DNA of 64,000 bases from Actinoplanes siamensis (GCF_016862395.1 NZ_BOMW01000014.1:62001-126000), one strand, 5' to 3'. Shown: positions 8,134-16,162, numbered from the stretch's first letter. Made by a program: numbers and translations. The notes: generated by a model not told the origin, from the letters alone.

Positions 8134-9678
8134 GTGGCCGGGAAGCTGGATCTGGACCCGCGGATCGTCGCGCGGGCGCGGGCGCTCGCCGCCAAGGCCG
8201 GGCAGCCCGTCGTCGACCTCGCGCGGTCGCACACCACCGTGTCGGTGGAGCGGGCGGTGCTGCGCCTGGCCGGCGTGCACGGCGCCGACGCGGACGGCAT
8301 CCCCTGGGTGAACCGCCTGGTCGACGCCGTGCGCGCGGATGTCGGACTCGGGCACGGGGTGGCGGTGCCGGTGCTGCACGCGGCGCTGACCACGGGCGTG
8401 GAGGACCTCACCGTGCTGGCGCAGAAGGCGGCGGCGGGGGCGGTGCGGTTCGCCGTACCGGAGAAGAAATCCGAGATCGCCGCGGCCCGGCGGCGGGCCC
8501 GGAAGGCCGCCGCCGGCGGCCTCAAGATCATCGATCGGCGCCGGGCCGAGCGGGACAGACTGATCAGGCGGTACGGCGATCCGGCGCAACGCCCGTGGAT
8601 CTACCTGATCGTCGCCACCGGGGACATCCACGAGGACATCCCCCAGGCGCAGGCGGCGGCCCGGGCCGGCGCGGACGTCATCGCGGTGATCCGGTCCACC
8701 GGACAGTCGCTGCTGGACTACGTGCCCGAGGGGGCCACCCGGGAGGGGTTCGCGGGCACCTACGCCACCCAGGAGAATTTCCGGCTGATGCGGGCGGCGC
8801 TCGACGAGACCTCCCGTGAGCTGGGCCGATACATCCGCCTGACGAACTACGCGTCCGGGCTGTGCATGCCCGAGATCGCGGCGCTGGCCGGGCTGGAGCG
8901 GCTCGACATGATGCTGAACGACTCGATGTACGGCATCCTGTTCCGTGACATCAATCCCATCCGCACCTTCGTCGACCAGCGATTCAGCAGGCAGGTGCAC
9001 GCCCGCGCCGGGATCATCATCAACACCGGCGAGGACAACTACCTCACCACCGCGGACGCCGTCGAGGCCGCGCACACGGTGACGGTGTCCCAGCTGCTCA
9101 ACGAGTTCTTCGCGCACGAGGCCGGCCTGGCGGACTGGCAGCTCGGGCTGGGCCACGCCTTCGAGATCAACCCGGACCTGCCGGAGTCGTTCCGGCTGGA
9201 GCTGGCGCACGCGCTGCTGGCGCGGGAGCTGTTCCCGGACGCGCCGCTCAAGTGGATGCCGCCGACCAGGCACATGACCGGCGACGTCTTCCGCGGCAAC
9301 CTGCTCGACGGGTTCTTCAACCTGGCCGGGGCGCTGACCGGCCAGGGCATCCTGCTGGTCGGGATGATGACCGAGGCGGTGGTCACCCCGTGGCTGTCCG
9401 ACCGCGACATCGCCCTGCAGAACGTGCGGTACGTGCTCAACGGCGCCGGCAACCTGCACGAGGACTTCGTGCCTGGCGCGTTCATCCGCGGCCGGGCCGG
9501 CCAGGTGCTCGGCGAGGCCGTCGAGCTGCTGGAACGCATCGTCGACGACACGCTGATGGAGGCCATCGCGGACGGCACCTTCGGGCTGATGAAACGGCCC
9601 GCGGACCGCGGCAAGGGCCTCGACGGGGTGGCCAGGCAGGAAGACGACTACTACAACCCGGTGGGAGAGCTGCTGTGA
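8134..9678 (+). CDS. kamD: Lysine 5,6-aminomutase alpha subunit
   Basis: Large (514 aa) TIM-barrel subunit of the adenosylcobalamin- and PLP-dependent aminomutase that converts beta-lysine (or D-lysine) to 3,5-diaminohexanoate (or 2,5-diaminohexanoate). Recognisable stretches include IYLIVATGDIHEDIPQAQAA, LTNYASGLCMPEIA, MMLNDSMYGILFRDIN and HMTGDVFRGN; length and layout match the clostridial subunit. The GTG at 8134 has AGGAGA about 10 nt upstream, and the upstream part of the open frame overlaps the amidohydrolase and is not coding. Its stop overlaps the GTG of kamE (GTGA), indicating coupled translation of the two subunits. Confidence 0.92.
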   Translation: MAGKLDLDPRIVARARALAAKAGQPVVDLARSHTTVSVERAVLRLAGVHGADADGIPWVNRLVDAVRADVGLGHGVAVPVLHAALTTGVEDLTVLAQKAAAGAVRFAVPEKKSEIAAARRRARKAAAGGLKIIDRRRAERDRLIRRYGDPAQRPWIYLIVATGDIHEDIPQAQAAARAGADVIAVIRSTGQSLLDYVPEGATREGFAGTYATQENFRLMRAALDETSRELGRYIRLTNYASGLCMPEIAALAGLERLDMMLNDSMYGILFRDINPIRTFVDQRFSRQVHARAGIIINTGEDNYLTTADAVEAAHTVTVSQLLNEFFAHEAGLADWQLGLGHAFEINPDLPESFRLELAHALLARELFPDAPLKWMPPTRHMTGDVFRGNLLDGFFNLAGALTGQGILLVGMMTEAVVTPWLSDRDIALQNVRYVLNGAGNLHEDFVPGAFIRGRAGQVLGEAVELLERIVDDTLMEAIADGTFGLMKRPADRGKGLDGVARQEDDYYNPVGELL

Positions 9679-10412
9679 TCGTCCGCCCCTACGGAGATAC
9701 CACGGGCGACGGCATGGTGCAGCTCTCCTTCACCCTGCCGATCCCGCACGACAAGCGCGCCGAGGGCGCCGCCCTGCAGCTCGCCGGCAAGATGGGCATG
9801 GACCCGGCGATGCTGGTGCACGCCAAACCGATGGGCGACGGCTTCACCTTCTTCGTCGTCTACGGAAAGGTCGGCCATCTCGTCGACACCGAGCGGGTGC
9901 AGGTCGTCGAGCGTGACTACCCGCTGCTGAGCGCCAAGGAGGTGAACGCGGTGATCAAGCGGAGGCTGCGGCGCCGGCTCAACGTGGTGGGCGCCTGCAT
10001 CGGCACCGACGCGCACACCGTGGGCATCGACGCGATCCTCAACCTCAAGGGCATCGCCGGCGAGAAGGGCCTGGAGTATTACTCCGAGCTGTCGGTGACC
10101 AACCTGGGCGCCCAGGTCTCCGTGCCCGATCTGGTGGAGACCGCCCGGGAGAAGAAGGCCGACGCGGTCCTGGTCTCCCAGGTGGTTACCCAGCGTGACG
10201 CACATCTGCACAACACCCGCGCCATGTCCGCGGCGTTCCGCGAGGCGCTGCCGGCCGGGCGGCGGCCGCTGCTGATCGTCGGCGGCCCCCGCTTCGACGA
10301 GCTGATGACCGGTGAGCTGGGCGTCGACCGGATCTTCGGCCGCGGCACCACACCCCGCGAGGTCGCTTCCTACCTGGTCCACGCGCTGATCGAGAGCAAG
10401 AGCAAATCATGA
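9675..10412 (+). CDS. kamE: Lysine 5,6-aminomutase beta subunit (B12-binding)
   Basis: Small subunit (245 aa) carrying both cofactor anchors. The cobalamin motif DxHxxG is present as D112-A-H114-T-V-G117, where H114 is the lower cobalt ligand. K125 in AILNLKG lies 11 residues after H114, the same offset as the lysine in the clostridial enzyme that forms the PLP Schiff base, so this residue is almost certainly the PLP lysine. An N-terminal dimerisation part (1-90) precedes the Rossmann-like domain. The GTG start overlaps the kamD stop by 4 nt, and its own stop overlaps the ATG of kal. Confidence 0.93.
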   Translation: MIVRPYGDTTGDGMVQLSFTLPIPHDKRAEGAALQLAGKMGMDPAMLVHAKPMGDGFTFFVVYGKVGHLVDTERVQVVERDYPLLSAKEVNAVIKRRLRRRLNVVGACIGTDAHTVGIDAILNLKGIAGEKGLEYYSELSVTNLGAQVSVPDLVETAREKKADAVLVSQVVTQRDAHLHNTRAMSAAFREALPAGRRPLLIVGGPRFDELMTGELGVDRIFGRGTTPREVASYLVHALIESKSKS

Positions 10413-10774
10413 TCACTGTCACGCATCGTCGCTATGTTCCGTACTCGCACGCCCACTACGCCGGGAACCTGGTCGACGGGGCCTATTCGCTCGGGTTGTT
10501 CGGCGACGTCGCCACCGAGGTGTGCATCCGGCTCGACGGCGACGAGGGGCTGTTCGCGTCCTACGACGACGTGCAGTTCACGGCGCCCGTGCAGGCCGGG
10601 GACGTGCTGGAGGTCACCGCCACGGTGGTGCACATGGGCACGCGCAGCCGCCGGATCGAGTTCACCTCCACAGTGGTGTGCCGGGGGACCGGGGGATCGG
10701 CGGCGGCCGTGCTCGACGAGCCGATCGTCGCGGTCACCGCGGTGGGCACGGTCGTCGTGCCGGCCCGGGGGTGA
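10409..10774 (+). CDS. kal: 3-Aminobutyryl-CoA ammonia-lyase
   Basis: Single hot-dog-fold domain of 121 aa, the size and start (ITVTHRRYVPYSHAHYAGNLVDGA) typical of Kal, which eliminates ammonia from L-3-aminobutyryl-CoA to give crotonyl-CoA. Conserved-looking positions include YSHAHYAGNLVDGA near the N-terminus and ASYDDVQFTAPVQAGD in the centre. Its ATG overlaps the kamE stop (ATGA), and its own stop overlaps the next start (GTGA). Its presence implies that 3-aminobutyryl-CoA is made in this organism, so a Kce-type enzyme should exist elsewhere or be replaced. Confidence 0.87.
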   Translation: MITVTHRRYVPYSHAHYAGNLVDGAYSLGLFGDVATEVCIRLDGDEGLFASYDDVQFTAPVQAGDVLEVTATVVHMGTRSRRIEFTSTVVCRGTGGSAAAVLDEPIVAVTAVGTVVVPARG

Positions 10775-12018
10775 CGGTCGCGGTCTGTGTGGACGTCGGG
10801 TCGACGTACACCAAAGCAGCCAAGATCGACCTCGGCGGCGCTGAACTGATCAGCCGGGCCGAGGTGCCGACCACGTCCGGAACGGACGTCCTGCGGGGTC
10901 TGCACGCCGCCGTCGCGGCTGTCGGCGGCGCCCGGGACGGCGAGCTCTACGTCTGCTCGTCGGCCGGTGGCGGGCTACGGCTGGCCGTCGCCGGCTACGA
11001 GAGCCTGGTCACCGCGGAGGCCGGGCACCGGGTCGGCCTGTCGGCCGGCGCCCAGGTGGTGCACGTCGCGGCCGGGCCGCTGGACGGCGCGGCCGTCTCC
11101 GCGCTGCGCGCGTCGCGGCCGGACGTGGTCCTGCTGGTCGGTGGCACGGACGGCGGCGACGGCGAGGTGCTGCTGCACAACGCGCGGAGGCTGGCCGCCA
11201 ACCGGTTGCGGTCGCCGGTGGTCCTGGCCGGCAACGCGGAGGTACGGGACGAGGCCGCCGCCCTGCTCGTGGAGCGCGGCGTCCCGGTGACCGCGACCGG
11301 GAACGTCCTGCCGCGCATCGGGGTGCTCGACCCGCTGCCGGCCCGCGCCGCGATCCGGGAGGTGTTCCTGCGGCACGTGATCGGCGGCAAACGGCTGTCG
11401 AAGGGCCCCCGGTTCGCGTCGCTGGTGCGGGCGGCCACCCCGGACGCGGTGCTGGCCGGCGTGGAGCTGCTCGCCGACCGGGCGGCGGCCGGGGTGCTGG
11501 TGGTGGACGTGGGCGGGGCGACCACGGACGTGTACTCGGCGCTGCTGCCCGACGCGGAGCTGTCCACCGGGCCGCGCCGGGACGTGGCCGGGACGCTGTG
11601 GCGGTCCCGCACTGTCGAGGGCGACCTGGGTGTCGCGGTGGGCGCCCCGTCCACCCGGGCCGCCGCGGTCTCGGAGAAGCTGCCCGCGCCCGGCACCGAC
11701 CGTGAGCTGGCGGCGGCCGCGGCCATGATCGCGCTGCGGCGGCACGCCCGGGGTCACTCGGCCGGGCCCGGACTGCCCCGCACGGGAGGCCGGCATCTGC
11801 GTGACGTACGCCTCGTCGTCGGCTCCGGGGGAGTGCTGCGGCACGGTGGCGGCGAGCACGTCCTGGCCGCCGTGCTGGGCGACACGGCCGGCGGGTGGGC
11901 CCTGCCGGACCGGGCCCGGACCGTCGTCGACGGTCGATACGTCCTGGCCGCCGCCGGACTGCTGGCCGCCGACCACCCGAGTGCGGCAGGCGGGCTGTTG
12001 GACGCCCTGCTGGGCTGA
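10771..12018 (+). CDS. MutL/KamC-like ASKHA ATPase, probable 5,6-aminomutase reactivase
   Basis: A 415-aa ASKHA-superfamily ATPase related to MutL of glutamate mutase and KamC of lysine clusters. The phosphate-1 loop is VDVGSTYTK near the N-terminus, the phosphate-2 motif VVDVGGATTDVYS is near residue 245, and the adenosine motif LVVGSGGVLRH is near 350. These proteins exchange inactivated cobalamin on B12 radical enzymes. Being the last gene of the kdd-kamDE-kal operon and overlapping kal by 4 nt, it most likely services KamDE rather than glutamate mutase, no gene of which is nearby. A KamB partner is not seen. Confidence 0.78.
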   Translation: MTVAVCVDVGSTYTKAAKIDLGGAELISRAEVPTTSGTDVLRGLHAAVAAVGGARDGELYVCSSAGGGLRLAVAGYESLVTAEAGHRVGLSAGAQVVHVAAGPLDGAAVSALRASRPDVVLLVGGTDGGDGEVLLHNARRLAANRLRSPVVLAGNAEVRDEAAALLVERGVPVTATGNVLPRIGVLDPLPARAAIREVFLRHVIGGKRLSKGPRFASLVRAATPDAVLAGVELLADRAAAGVLVVDVGGATTDVYSALLPDAELSTGPRRDVAGTLWRSRTVEGDLGVAVGAPSTRAAAVSEKLPAPGTDRELAAAAAMIALRRHARGHSAGPGLPRTGGRHLRDVRLVVGSGGVLRHGGGEHVLAAVLGDTAGGWALPDRARTVVDGRYVLAAAGLLAADHPSAAGGLLDALLG

Positions 12019-12076
12019 TGGAGTACATTTTCGGACACGCCGGAAGACGCGACACGCCGGAACGGGTTCCCCGCGG

Positions 12077-12107
12077 TTGACAGACCGCCCCCGTCCGGAC
12101 GTACCGT
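12077..12107 (+). promoter_or_regulatory. Promoter TTGACA-19-TACCGT ahead of a gene-free transcription unit
   Basis: TTGACA (12077-12082) and TACCGT (12102-12107) are separated by 19 nt, a good vegetative actinobacterial promoter. No convincing ORF follows before the terminator at 12386-12417. Confidence 0.5.
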
Positions 12108-12113
12108 CTTCAG

Positions 12114-12417
12114 GTCCTGTCTCACGGCAAGCGACTGTGATCCGCTTCGTTCCCTTACCCACTGGCCGCAGTGCCGTCCCCGCGCCGGGGTCGTGCGTTC
12201 AGCCAGGTCCAGGGGGTTCGGGTGCGCGGGCGGCGCGGACCGGGTCGCCACACGGGAGCCGAGACGAGCCGAGCCTGGCCAGTAGACAACGGCACGGCGC
12301 GGGCAGCCAGCCCGTGACGCGTCGGTCCGAAGGTCAGCGCGAGGCTCGCCGGGCGCACCGACCGTGGGACGGAAAGAAGCACCCCGAGGGGCGCGGCCGC
12401 TGGACGCCGCGCCCCTC
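12114..12417 (+). ncRNA. Candidate structured noncoding RNA, about 300 nt
   Basis: This 300-nt stretch between the MutL-like gene and lnt has no plausible ORF but is framed by a promoter and a strong terminator. It can form hairpins AAGCG/CGCTT (12129-12133/12143-12147) and CCCCG/CGGGG (12178-12190). ACTGGCC (12161-12167) pairs with GGCCAGT (12277-12283), and GTGCCGT (12171-12177) pairs with ACGGCAC (12289-12295); the order of the arms is that of a pseudoknot. It does not match RNase P RNA, tmRNA or SRP RNA as far as I can recall them. In such GC-rich DNA some pairings can be chance. Confidence 0.35.
12386..12417 (+). terminator. Intrinsic terminator upstream of lnt
   Basis: Perfect 12-bp stem (12386-12397 with 12406-12417) with an 8-nt loop. 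It lies about 110 nt before lnt and so would end the preceding, gene-free transcript. No U-tract follows, as is common in actinomycetes. Confidence 0.6.
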
Positions 12418-12512
12418 CGCCAGTTCTCCCGGCCGGTTCACCCAGCCGGTTCCCGTCCGGCCGGTACGAGATCGCATCCGACTAGCCGGCCGAAGTGCCC
12501 CGGACCGGCAGG

Positions 12513-12518
12513 TAGCCT
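12513..12518 (+). promoter_or_regulatory. -10 box TAGCCT of leaderless lnt
   Basis: TAGCCT ends 7 nt before the GTG at 12526 and decides the start in favour of that codon over the ATG at 12532. Confidence 0.5.
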
Positions 12519-12525
12519 GCCTGGC

Positions 12526-14148
12526 GTGGAAATGACGATGCCGCCGCCGGATCTCGCCGAGCCCGGTCCCGGCGGCCCGCGCCGCGCCGCGCCGTTGCGG
12601 CTGCCGGTGGCCGCCGCGCTGGCCGTGGCCGCCGGCGTGGCGCTGCTGCTCGCCCTGCCGCCGTACGACCTGTGGTGGCTCGCCCCGGCCGGTGTCGCGC
12701 TGCTGGCCGCGGCCGTGCACCGGCGGCGGCCGCGGGCCGGCTTCGGCCTCGGCTTCGTCACCGGCCTCGTGTTGTTCTACCCGCTGCTGGAGTGGACCCG
12801 GATCGCGGCCGGCTGGCTGCCCTGGGCGCTGCTGTCCACCGCCGAGGCGGCCGTGCTCGGGCTCACCGGGCTCGCCCTGGCCTGGCTGTCCCCGCTGATC
12901 GACAGGTGGCGGGCGCTGTGGCCGCTGCTGACCGGCCTGCTCTGGGTCGCCGACGAGGCGCTGCGCGACCGGGCCCCGTTCGGCGGGTTCCCGTGGGGGC
13001 GGCTCGCGTTCAGCCAGGGCGACGCCCCCTCGCTGCGCCTGGCCGCCTGGGGCGGCGCCCCGCTGGTCACCTTCGCGGTGGCGGCCGCCGGCGGCGCGGT
13101 GCTGGCGATCGCCTGGCGGCGCTGGCGCCGGCCCGCGGCGCCGCCGATCGCCGGGTACGCCGCCGTGGCCGCCGTGCTGATCGGCGCGCCGGCCGCGGTG
13201 CCGCTCGCCGCGCCGGCCGGTCCGGCCCGCACGGTCGCCATCGTGCAGGGCAACGTGCCCCGGCTCGGCCTGGACTTCAACGCCCAGCGCCGGGCGGTGC
13301 TGGACAACCACGTGACCGCCACCCGGCAGCTGGCAGCCGACGTGGCCGCCGGCCGGCAGCCCCGGCCCGACCTGGTGGTCTGGCCGGAGAACTCCAGCGA
13401 CATCGACCCGCTGCGCAACGACGACGCGGCGCGGGAGATCGCCGCGGCGGCCCAGGCGATCGGGGTGCCGATCCTGGTCGGCACGGTGCTGCGCACCGAC
13501 AACCCGGGCGACATCAAGAACGCCGGGCTGCTGTGGATGCCGGTCACCGGGCCGGACCTGGACCAGACGTACGTGAAGCAGCACCCCGTCCCGTTCGCCG
13601 AGTACATGCCGCTGCGATCGGTCGCCCGGGTGGTCAGCGACAAGGTCGACCTGGTGAGGAACATGCTCCCGGGTGACCACGCCGGCGTCATCGACACCGG
13701 CGCGCTCACCCTGGGTGACGTGATCTGCTTCGAGGTGGCCTACGACGGGATCGTGCGCGACACCGTCACCAGTGGCGCGCAGATCCTCGCCGTGCAGACC
13801 AACAACGCCACGTTCGACGAGGCCGAGGCCCGTCAGCAGCTGGCCATGGTGCGGTTGCGCGCGGTCGAGCACGGTCTCGACTCGCTGATGGTGTCGACGG
13901 TGGGTGTCTCGGCCTTCGTCGATACCGAGGGGGGCGTACACGGCGCGACGTCGTTCAACACCGCTGAGGTGGTGGTGCATAAAATGGCGCTCGGGGGAAC
14001 GCGTACGCTGGCGACTCGTTCGGGCCTCTGGCCCGAGGCGATCGCGGCCGGGCTGGCCGTGGTGGCCCTGGCCGGCGCCGTGCCCCTGCGTCGTCGGCGT
14101 GCGATGGACGGCAAGAGCGGCGACGACACGAGCGTGGAGGAACGTTGA
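12526..14148 (+). CDS. lnt: Apolipoprotein N-acyltransferase
   Basis: Membrane enzyme that N-acylates the lipid-modified cysteine of lipoproteins. The 540-aa protein has several N-terminal membrane helices (to about residue 235) and a C-terminal nitrilase domain. The catalytic triad is visible as E288 (VVWPENS), K351 (YVKQHPVPF) and C401 (DVICFEV). In mycobacteria the homologous domain is fused to the polyprenol-phosphate mannose synthase Ppm1; here the synthase is the next gene and overlaps by 4 nt, so the pair is the split form of the same unit. The start is set by a -10 box 7 nt upstream. Confidence 0.92.
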   Translation: MEMTMPPPDLAEPGPGGPRRAAPLRLPVAAALAVAAGVALLLALPPYDLWWLAPAGVALLAAAVHRRRPRAGFGLGFVTGLVLFYPLLEWTRIAAGWLPWALLSTAEAAVLGLTGLALAWLSPLIDRWRALWPLLTGLLWVADEALRDRAPFGGFPWGRLAFSQGDAPSLRLAAWGGAPLVTFAVAAAGGAVLAIAWRRWRRPAAPPIAGYAAVAAVLIGAPAAVPLAAPAGPARTVAIVQGNVPRLGLDFNAQRRAVLDNHVTATRQLAADVAAGRQPRPDLVVWPENSSDIDPLRNDDAAREIAAAAQAIGVPILVGTVLRTDNPGDIKNAGLLWMPVTGPDLDQTYVKQHPVPFAEYMPLRSVARVVSDKVDLVRNMLPGDHAGVIDTGALTLGDVICFEVAYDGIVRDTVTSGAQILAVQTNNATFDEAEARQQLAMVRLRAVEHGLDSLMVSTVGVSAFVDTEGGVHGATSFNTAEVVVHKMALGGTRTLATRSGLWPEAIAAGLAVVALAGAVPLRRRRAMDGKSGDDTSVEER

Positions 14149-14933
14149 GCGAGGCGGAAGGCTACCCGGGAGTGGGGCGGGTCCTCGTGATCATCCCCAC
14201 GTACAACGAGGCCGACAACGTCCGCCTGATCACCGGCCGGGTCCGCCGCGCGGTCCCCGAGGTCGACATCCTGGTCGCCGACGACAACTCGCCGGACGGC
14301 ACCGGCGACATCGCCGACGAGCTGGCGCTCGCCGACGACCACATCTTCGTGCTGCACCGCACCGGCAAGGAGGGCCTCGGCGCCGCCTACAAGGCCGGCT
14401 TCGCCTGGGCCAAGGACAAGGGGTACGACGCGGTCGTCGAGATGGACGCGGACGGCTCGCACGCCCCCGAGGAGCTGCCCAAGCTGCTCGACGCGCTGGC
14501 CGGCGCGGACGCGGTGCTCGGCACCCGGTACATCCCGGGCGGCAGCGTGCACAACTGGCCGATGCACCGGCTGCTGCTCTCGCGCGGCGGCAACATCTAC
14601 ATCCGGATGGCGCTCGGCATGCCGTTCCGGGACGCCACCGGCGGCTACCGGGCCTACAAGATGACAGTGCTCGACGCCATCGACGTGCCGACCGTCGCCT
14701 CCACCGGGTACTCCTTCCAGGTCGAGCTGGCCTGGCGGGCGTACCGGGGCGGCTTTACCCTGGTCGAGGTGCCGATCACGTTCACCGAGCGGGAACACGG
14801 CGTCAGCAAGATGAGCGGCAACATCTTCAAGGAGCAGCTGCTGCGGGTGACGCTGTGGGGGGCGCAGGCGCGCAAGGAGTCGCTGCTCAACCTGCTCGGG
14901 CGCAAACCGCGGCAGGAGCAGACCTGGCCGTGA
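14145..14933 (+). CDS. ppm1: Polyprenol monophosphomannose synthase
   Basis: GT2-family glycosyltransferase of 262 aa that moves mannose from GDP-mannose to polyprenyl phosphate, supplying lipoglycan synthesis and protein O-mannosylation. Typical motifs are VIIPTYNEADNV, ADDNSPDGTGD and the metal-binding VEMDADGSHAPEEL, plus the C-terminal FTEREHGVSKMSG stretch. It starts at a TTG (14145) overlapping the lnt stop (TTGA) and preceded by GGAGG. The lnt-ppm coupling fits a link between lipoprotein acylation and O-mannosylation in actinomycetes. It has no membrane segment of its own and may be anchored through Lnt. Confidence 0.9.
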   Translation: MSEAEGYPGVGRVLVIIPTYNEADNVRLITGRVRRAVPEVDILVADDNSPDGTGDIADELALADDHIFVLHRTGKEGLGAAYKAGFAWAKDKGYDAVVEMDADGSHAPEELPKLLDALAGADAVLGTRYIPGGSVHNWPMHRLLLSRGGNIYIRMALGMPFRDATGGYRAYKMTVLDAIDVPTVASTGYSFQVELAWRAYRGGFTLVEVPITFTEREHGVSKMSGNIFKEQLLRVTLWGAQARKESLLNLLGRKPRQEQTWP

Positions 14934-15014
14934 CGGCCCCCTCGGCGGGCACTCAGGCAGGTCGCAGGTTCCGGTGTCATGCTGGAGTGGCACGCATGAA
15001 CCCGGAGGACTCCA

Positions 15015-15539
15015 ATGCGCCGTAGCCGGATGGCATACCTTCCCTTCGTCTTCCCGCTGCTCGCGATCGCCGAGATCTCGGCCTTCCTGACGGTGGCCCA
15101 CCTGATCGGTGGCGGCTGGGCGTTCCTGCTGCTCGCCGTGGTGAGCCTGGCGGGGTTCTCGCTGCTGCGCCGAGAGGGCATCCGGGGCTGGCGGGCCTTC
15201 CAGCAGGCCGCCGCGGCCGGTCGCCCGCCGGGCGCCGAGGTGACCAACTCGCTGGTGGGGCTCGGCGGCGCTCTGCTGCTGGCACTGCCCGGCCTGGTCA
15301 CCGGCGTGATCGGGGTGCTGCTGCTCGTGCCGCCGGGCCGGACGCTGGCGCGCCGTGGCGTGGAGCGTTTCGCCTCCCGCCGGCTGGGCTCCGCCGCCAC
15401 CGGGAACCTGTTCGGGCCGCGTAAGGTCCGGGTCCGCGTCGACGACCCGACGGTGGTCGACGCGACTGTGGTCAACGGGGACGCCCCGGCGGCCGCGCGC
15501 CAGCCGGCCGCCGCCATCGAGGGCGAGATCGTCCGCTAG
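15015..15539 (+). CDS. fxsA: FxsA-family membrane protein
   Basis: 174-aa inner-membrane protein with the FxsA pattern: hydrophobic helices at about residues 8-28, 33-50 and 80-105, the central SLLRREGIRGWRAFQQ loop and the VPPGRTLARR stretch. E. coli FxsA affects F-plasmid exclusion of phage T7; its general function is unknown. The ATG at 15015 follows GGAGG by 6 nt. The C-terminal 45 residues are a hydrophilic tail rich in V, D and A. It follows ppm1 on the same strand after 81 nt. A large palindromic terminator lies just downstream. Confidence 0.85.
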   Translation: MRRSRMAYLPFVFPLLAIAEISAFLTVAHLIGGGWAFLLLAVVSLAGFSLLRREGIRGWRAFQQAAAAGRPPGAEVTNSLVGLGGALLLALPGLVTGVIGVLLLVPPGRTLARRGVERFASRRLGSAATGNLFGPRKVRVRVDDPTVVDATVVNGDAPAAARQPAAAIEGEIVR

Positions 15540-15557
15540 CCCAGCCGCCGAACCACC

Positions 15558-15593
15558 ACGACCACCAGCCGAGCGCGCTCGGCTGGTGGTCGT
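15558..15593 (+). terminator. Perfect 36-nt palindrome, terminator of fxsA
   Basis: Positions 15558-15575 and 15576-15593 are exact reverse complements (18 bp, no spacer; about 16 bp as a hairpin with a 4-nt loop). It starts 19 nt after the fxsA stop. Its left arm can instead pair with 15647-15660, as AACCACCACGACCA (15551-15564) is an exact 14-bp complement of that segment. The rest of the intergenic DNA to 15776 shows no gene. Confidence 0.75.
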
Positions 15594-15776
15594 CGTCGGC
15601 ATACGGCCGCGATTGGAACCAGGTGACCCAGCCGCGTGCCCCCGGCTGGTCGTGGTGGTTGCCCTACAGGCGCGGTGAGGATCGTGTGGCCCAGCCGGGT
15701 GGGTTCGGCGGGGAGTGGTTGTTGTTTTGCGGGCTTCGTACAGGGGCCCGCTGGGGAGCGGCGGCCGGGCATGCGG

Positions 15777-15806
15777 AAAGGGCCGTCCCGAGGGAGACGG
15801 CCCTTT
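15777..15806 (-). terminator. Terminator of rbpA
   Basis: 11-bp perfect stem (15777-15787 with 15796-15806) and an 8-nt loop, 18 nt beyond the rbpA stop on the minus strand. Confidence 0.75.
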
Positions 15807-15823
15807 TCGCGTTGTTCGGGTGG

Positions 15824-16162
15824 TCAGCGACCGCGGCGGGTGCGGACTTCCTGGAGGCGTTCGTTGAGGATGTCCTCGAGCTCGGCGATCGAGCGCCGCT
15901 CGAGGAGCATGTCCCAGTGCGTGCGCGGCGGCTTCGCCTTCTTCTGCTCCGGCTCGCTGCCGTCGACCAGCCGGGCCACGCTGCCGTCGAACTTGCACTC
16001 CCAGGTGGTGGGCACCTCGGCGTCGACGGCGAACGGAACCTCGAACTGGTGACCCTTGACGCACAGGTACTCACGGGTCTGTCGGGGCGCCAGCTCGGTG
16101 TTACGGTCGGACTCGTAGCTGACTGCGCCAAGACGGCTGCCGCGCAGCATGCGTTCGCCCAT
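15824..16162 (-). CDS. rbpA: RNA polymerase-binding protein RbpA
   Basis: Actinobacteria-specific transcription factor (112 aa) that binds RNA polymerase and group I/II sigma factors and stabilises the open complex. Family marks are the start MGERMLRGSRLGAVSYE, the central REYLCVKGHQFEVPF...WECK core with its cysteines, and the acidic C-terminal sigma-interacting helix SIAELEDILNERL. The ATG at 16162 has GAGGGGAAG upstream; longer in-frame starts to 16372 add unrelated sequence. A perfect sigma-R-type promoter lies 40-70 nt upstream, matching the disulfide-stress control known for rbpA in Streptomyces. Confidence 0.95.
   Translation of the reverse strand: MGERMLRGSRLGAVSYESDRNTELAPRQTREYLCVKGHQFEVPFAVDAEVPTTWECKFDGSVARLVDGSEPEQKKAKPPRTHWDMLLERRSIAELEDILNERLQEVRTRRGR

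Noticed and set aside
6324..8531. 735-residue minus-strand open frame opposite kdd, the amidohydrolase and kamD
   Set aside because: Antisense shadow of GC-rich coding DNA; no domain, and the plus strand carries three clear enzymes.
8134..10412. Glutamate mutase or ornithine 4,5-aminomutase instead of lysine 5,6-aminomutase
   Set aside because: Subunit sizes, the H-x10-K spacing in the small subunit and the kdd/kal neighbours fit KamDE; glutamate mutase does not use PLP.
12114..12417. RNase P RNA, tmRNA, SRP RNA or 6C RNA
   Set aside because: Hallmark sequences of these RNAs, as I remember them, are absent.
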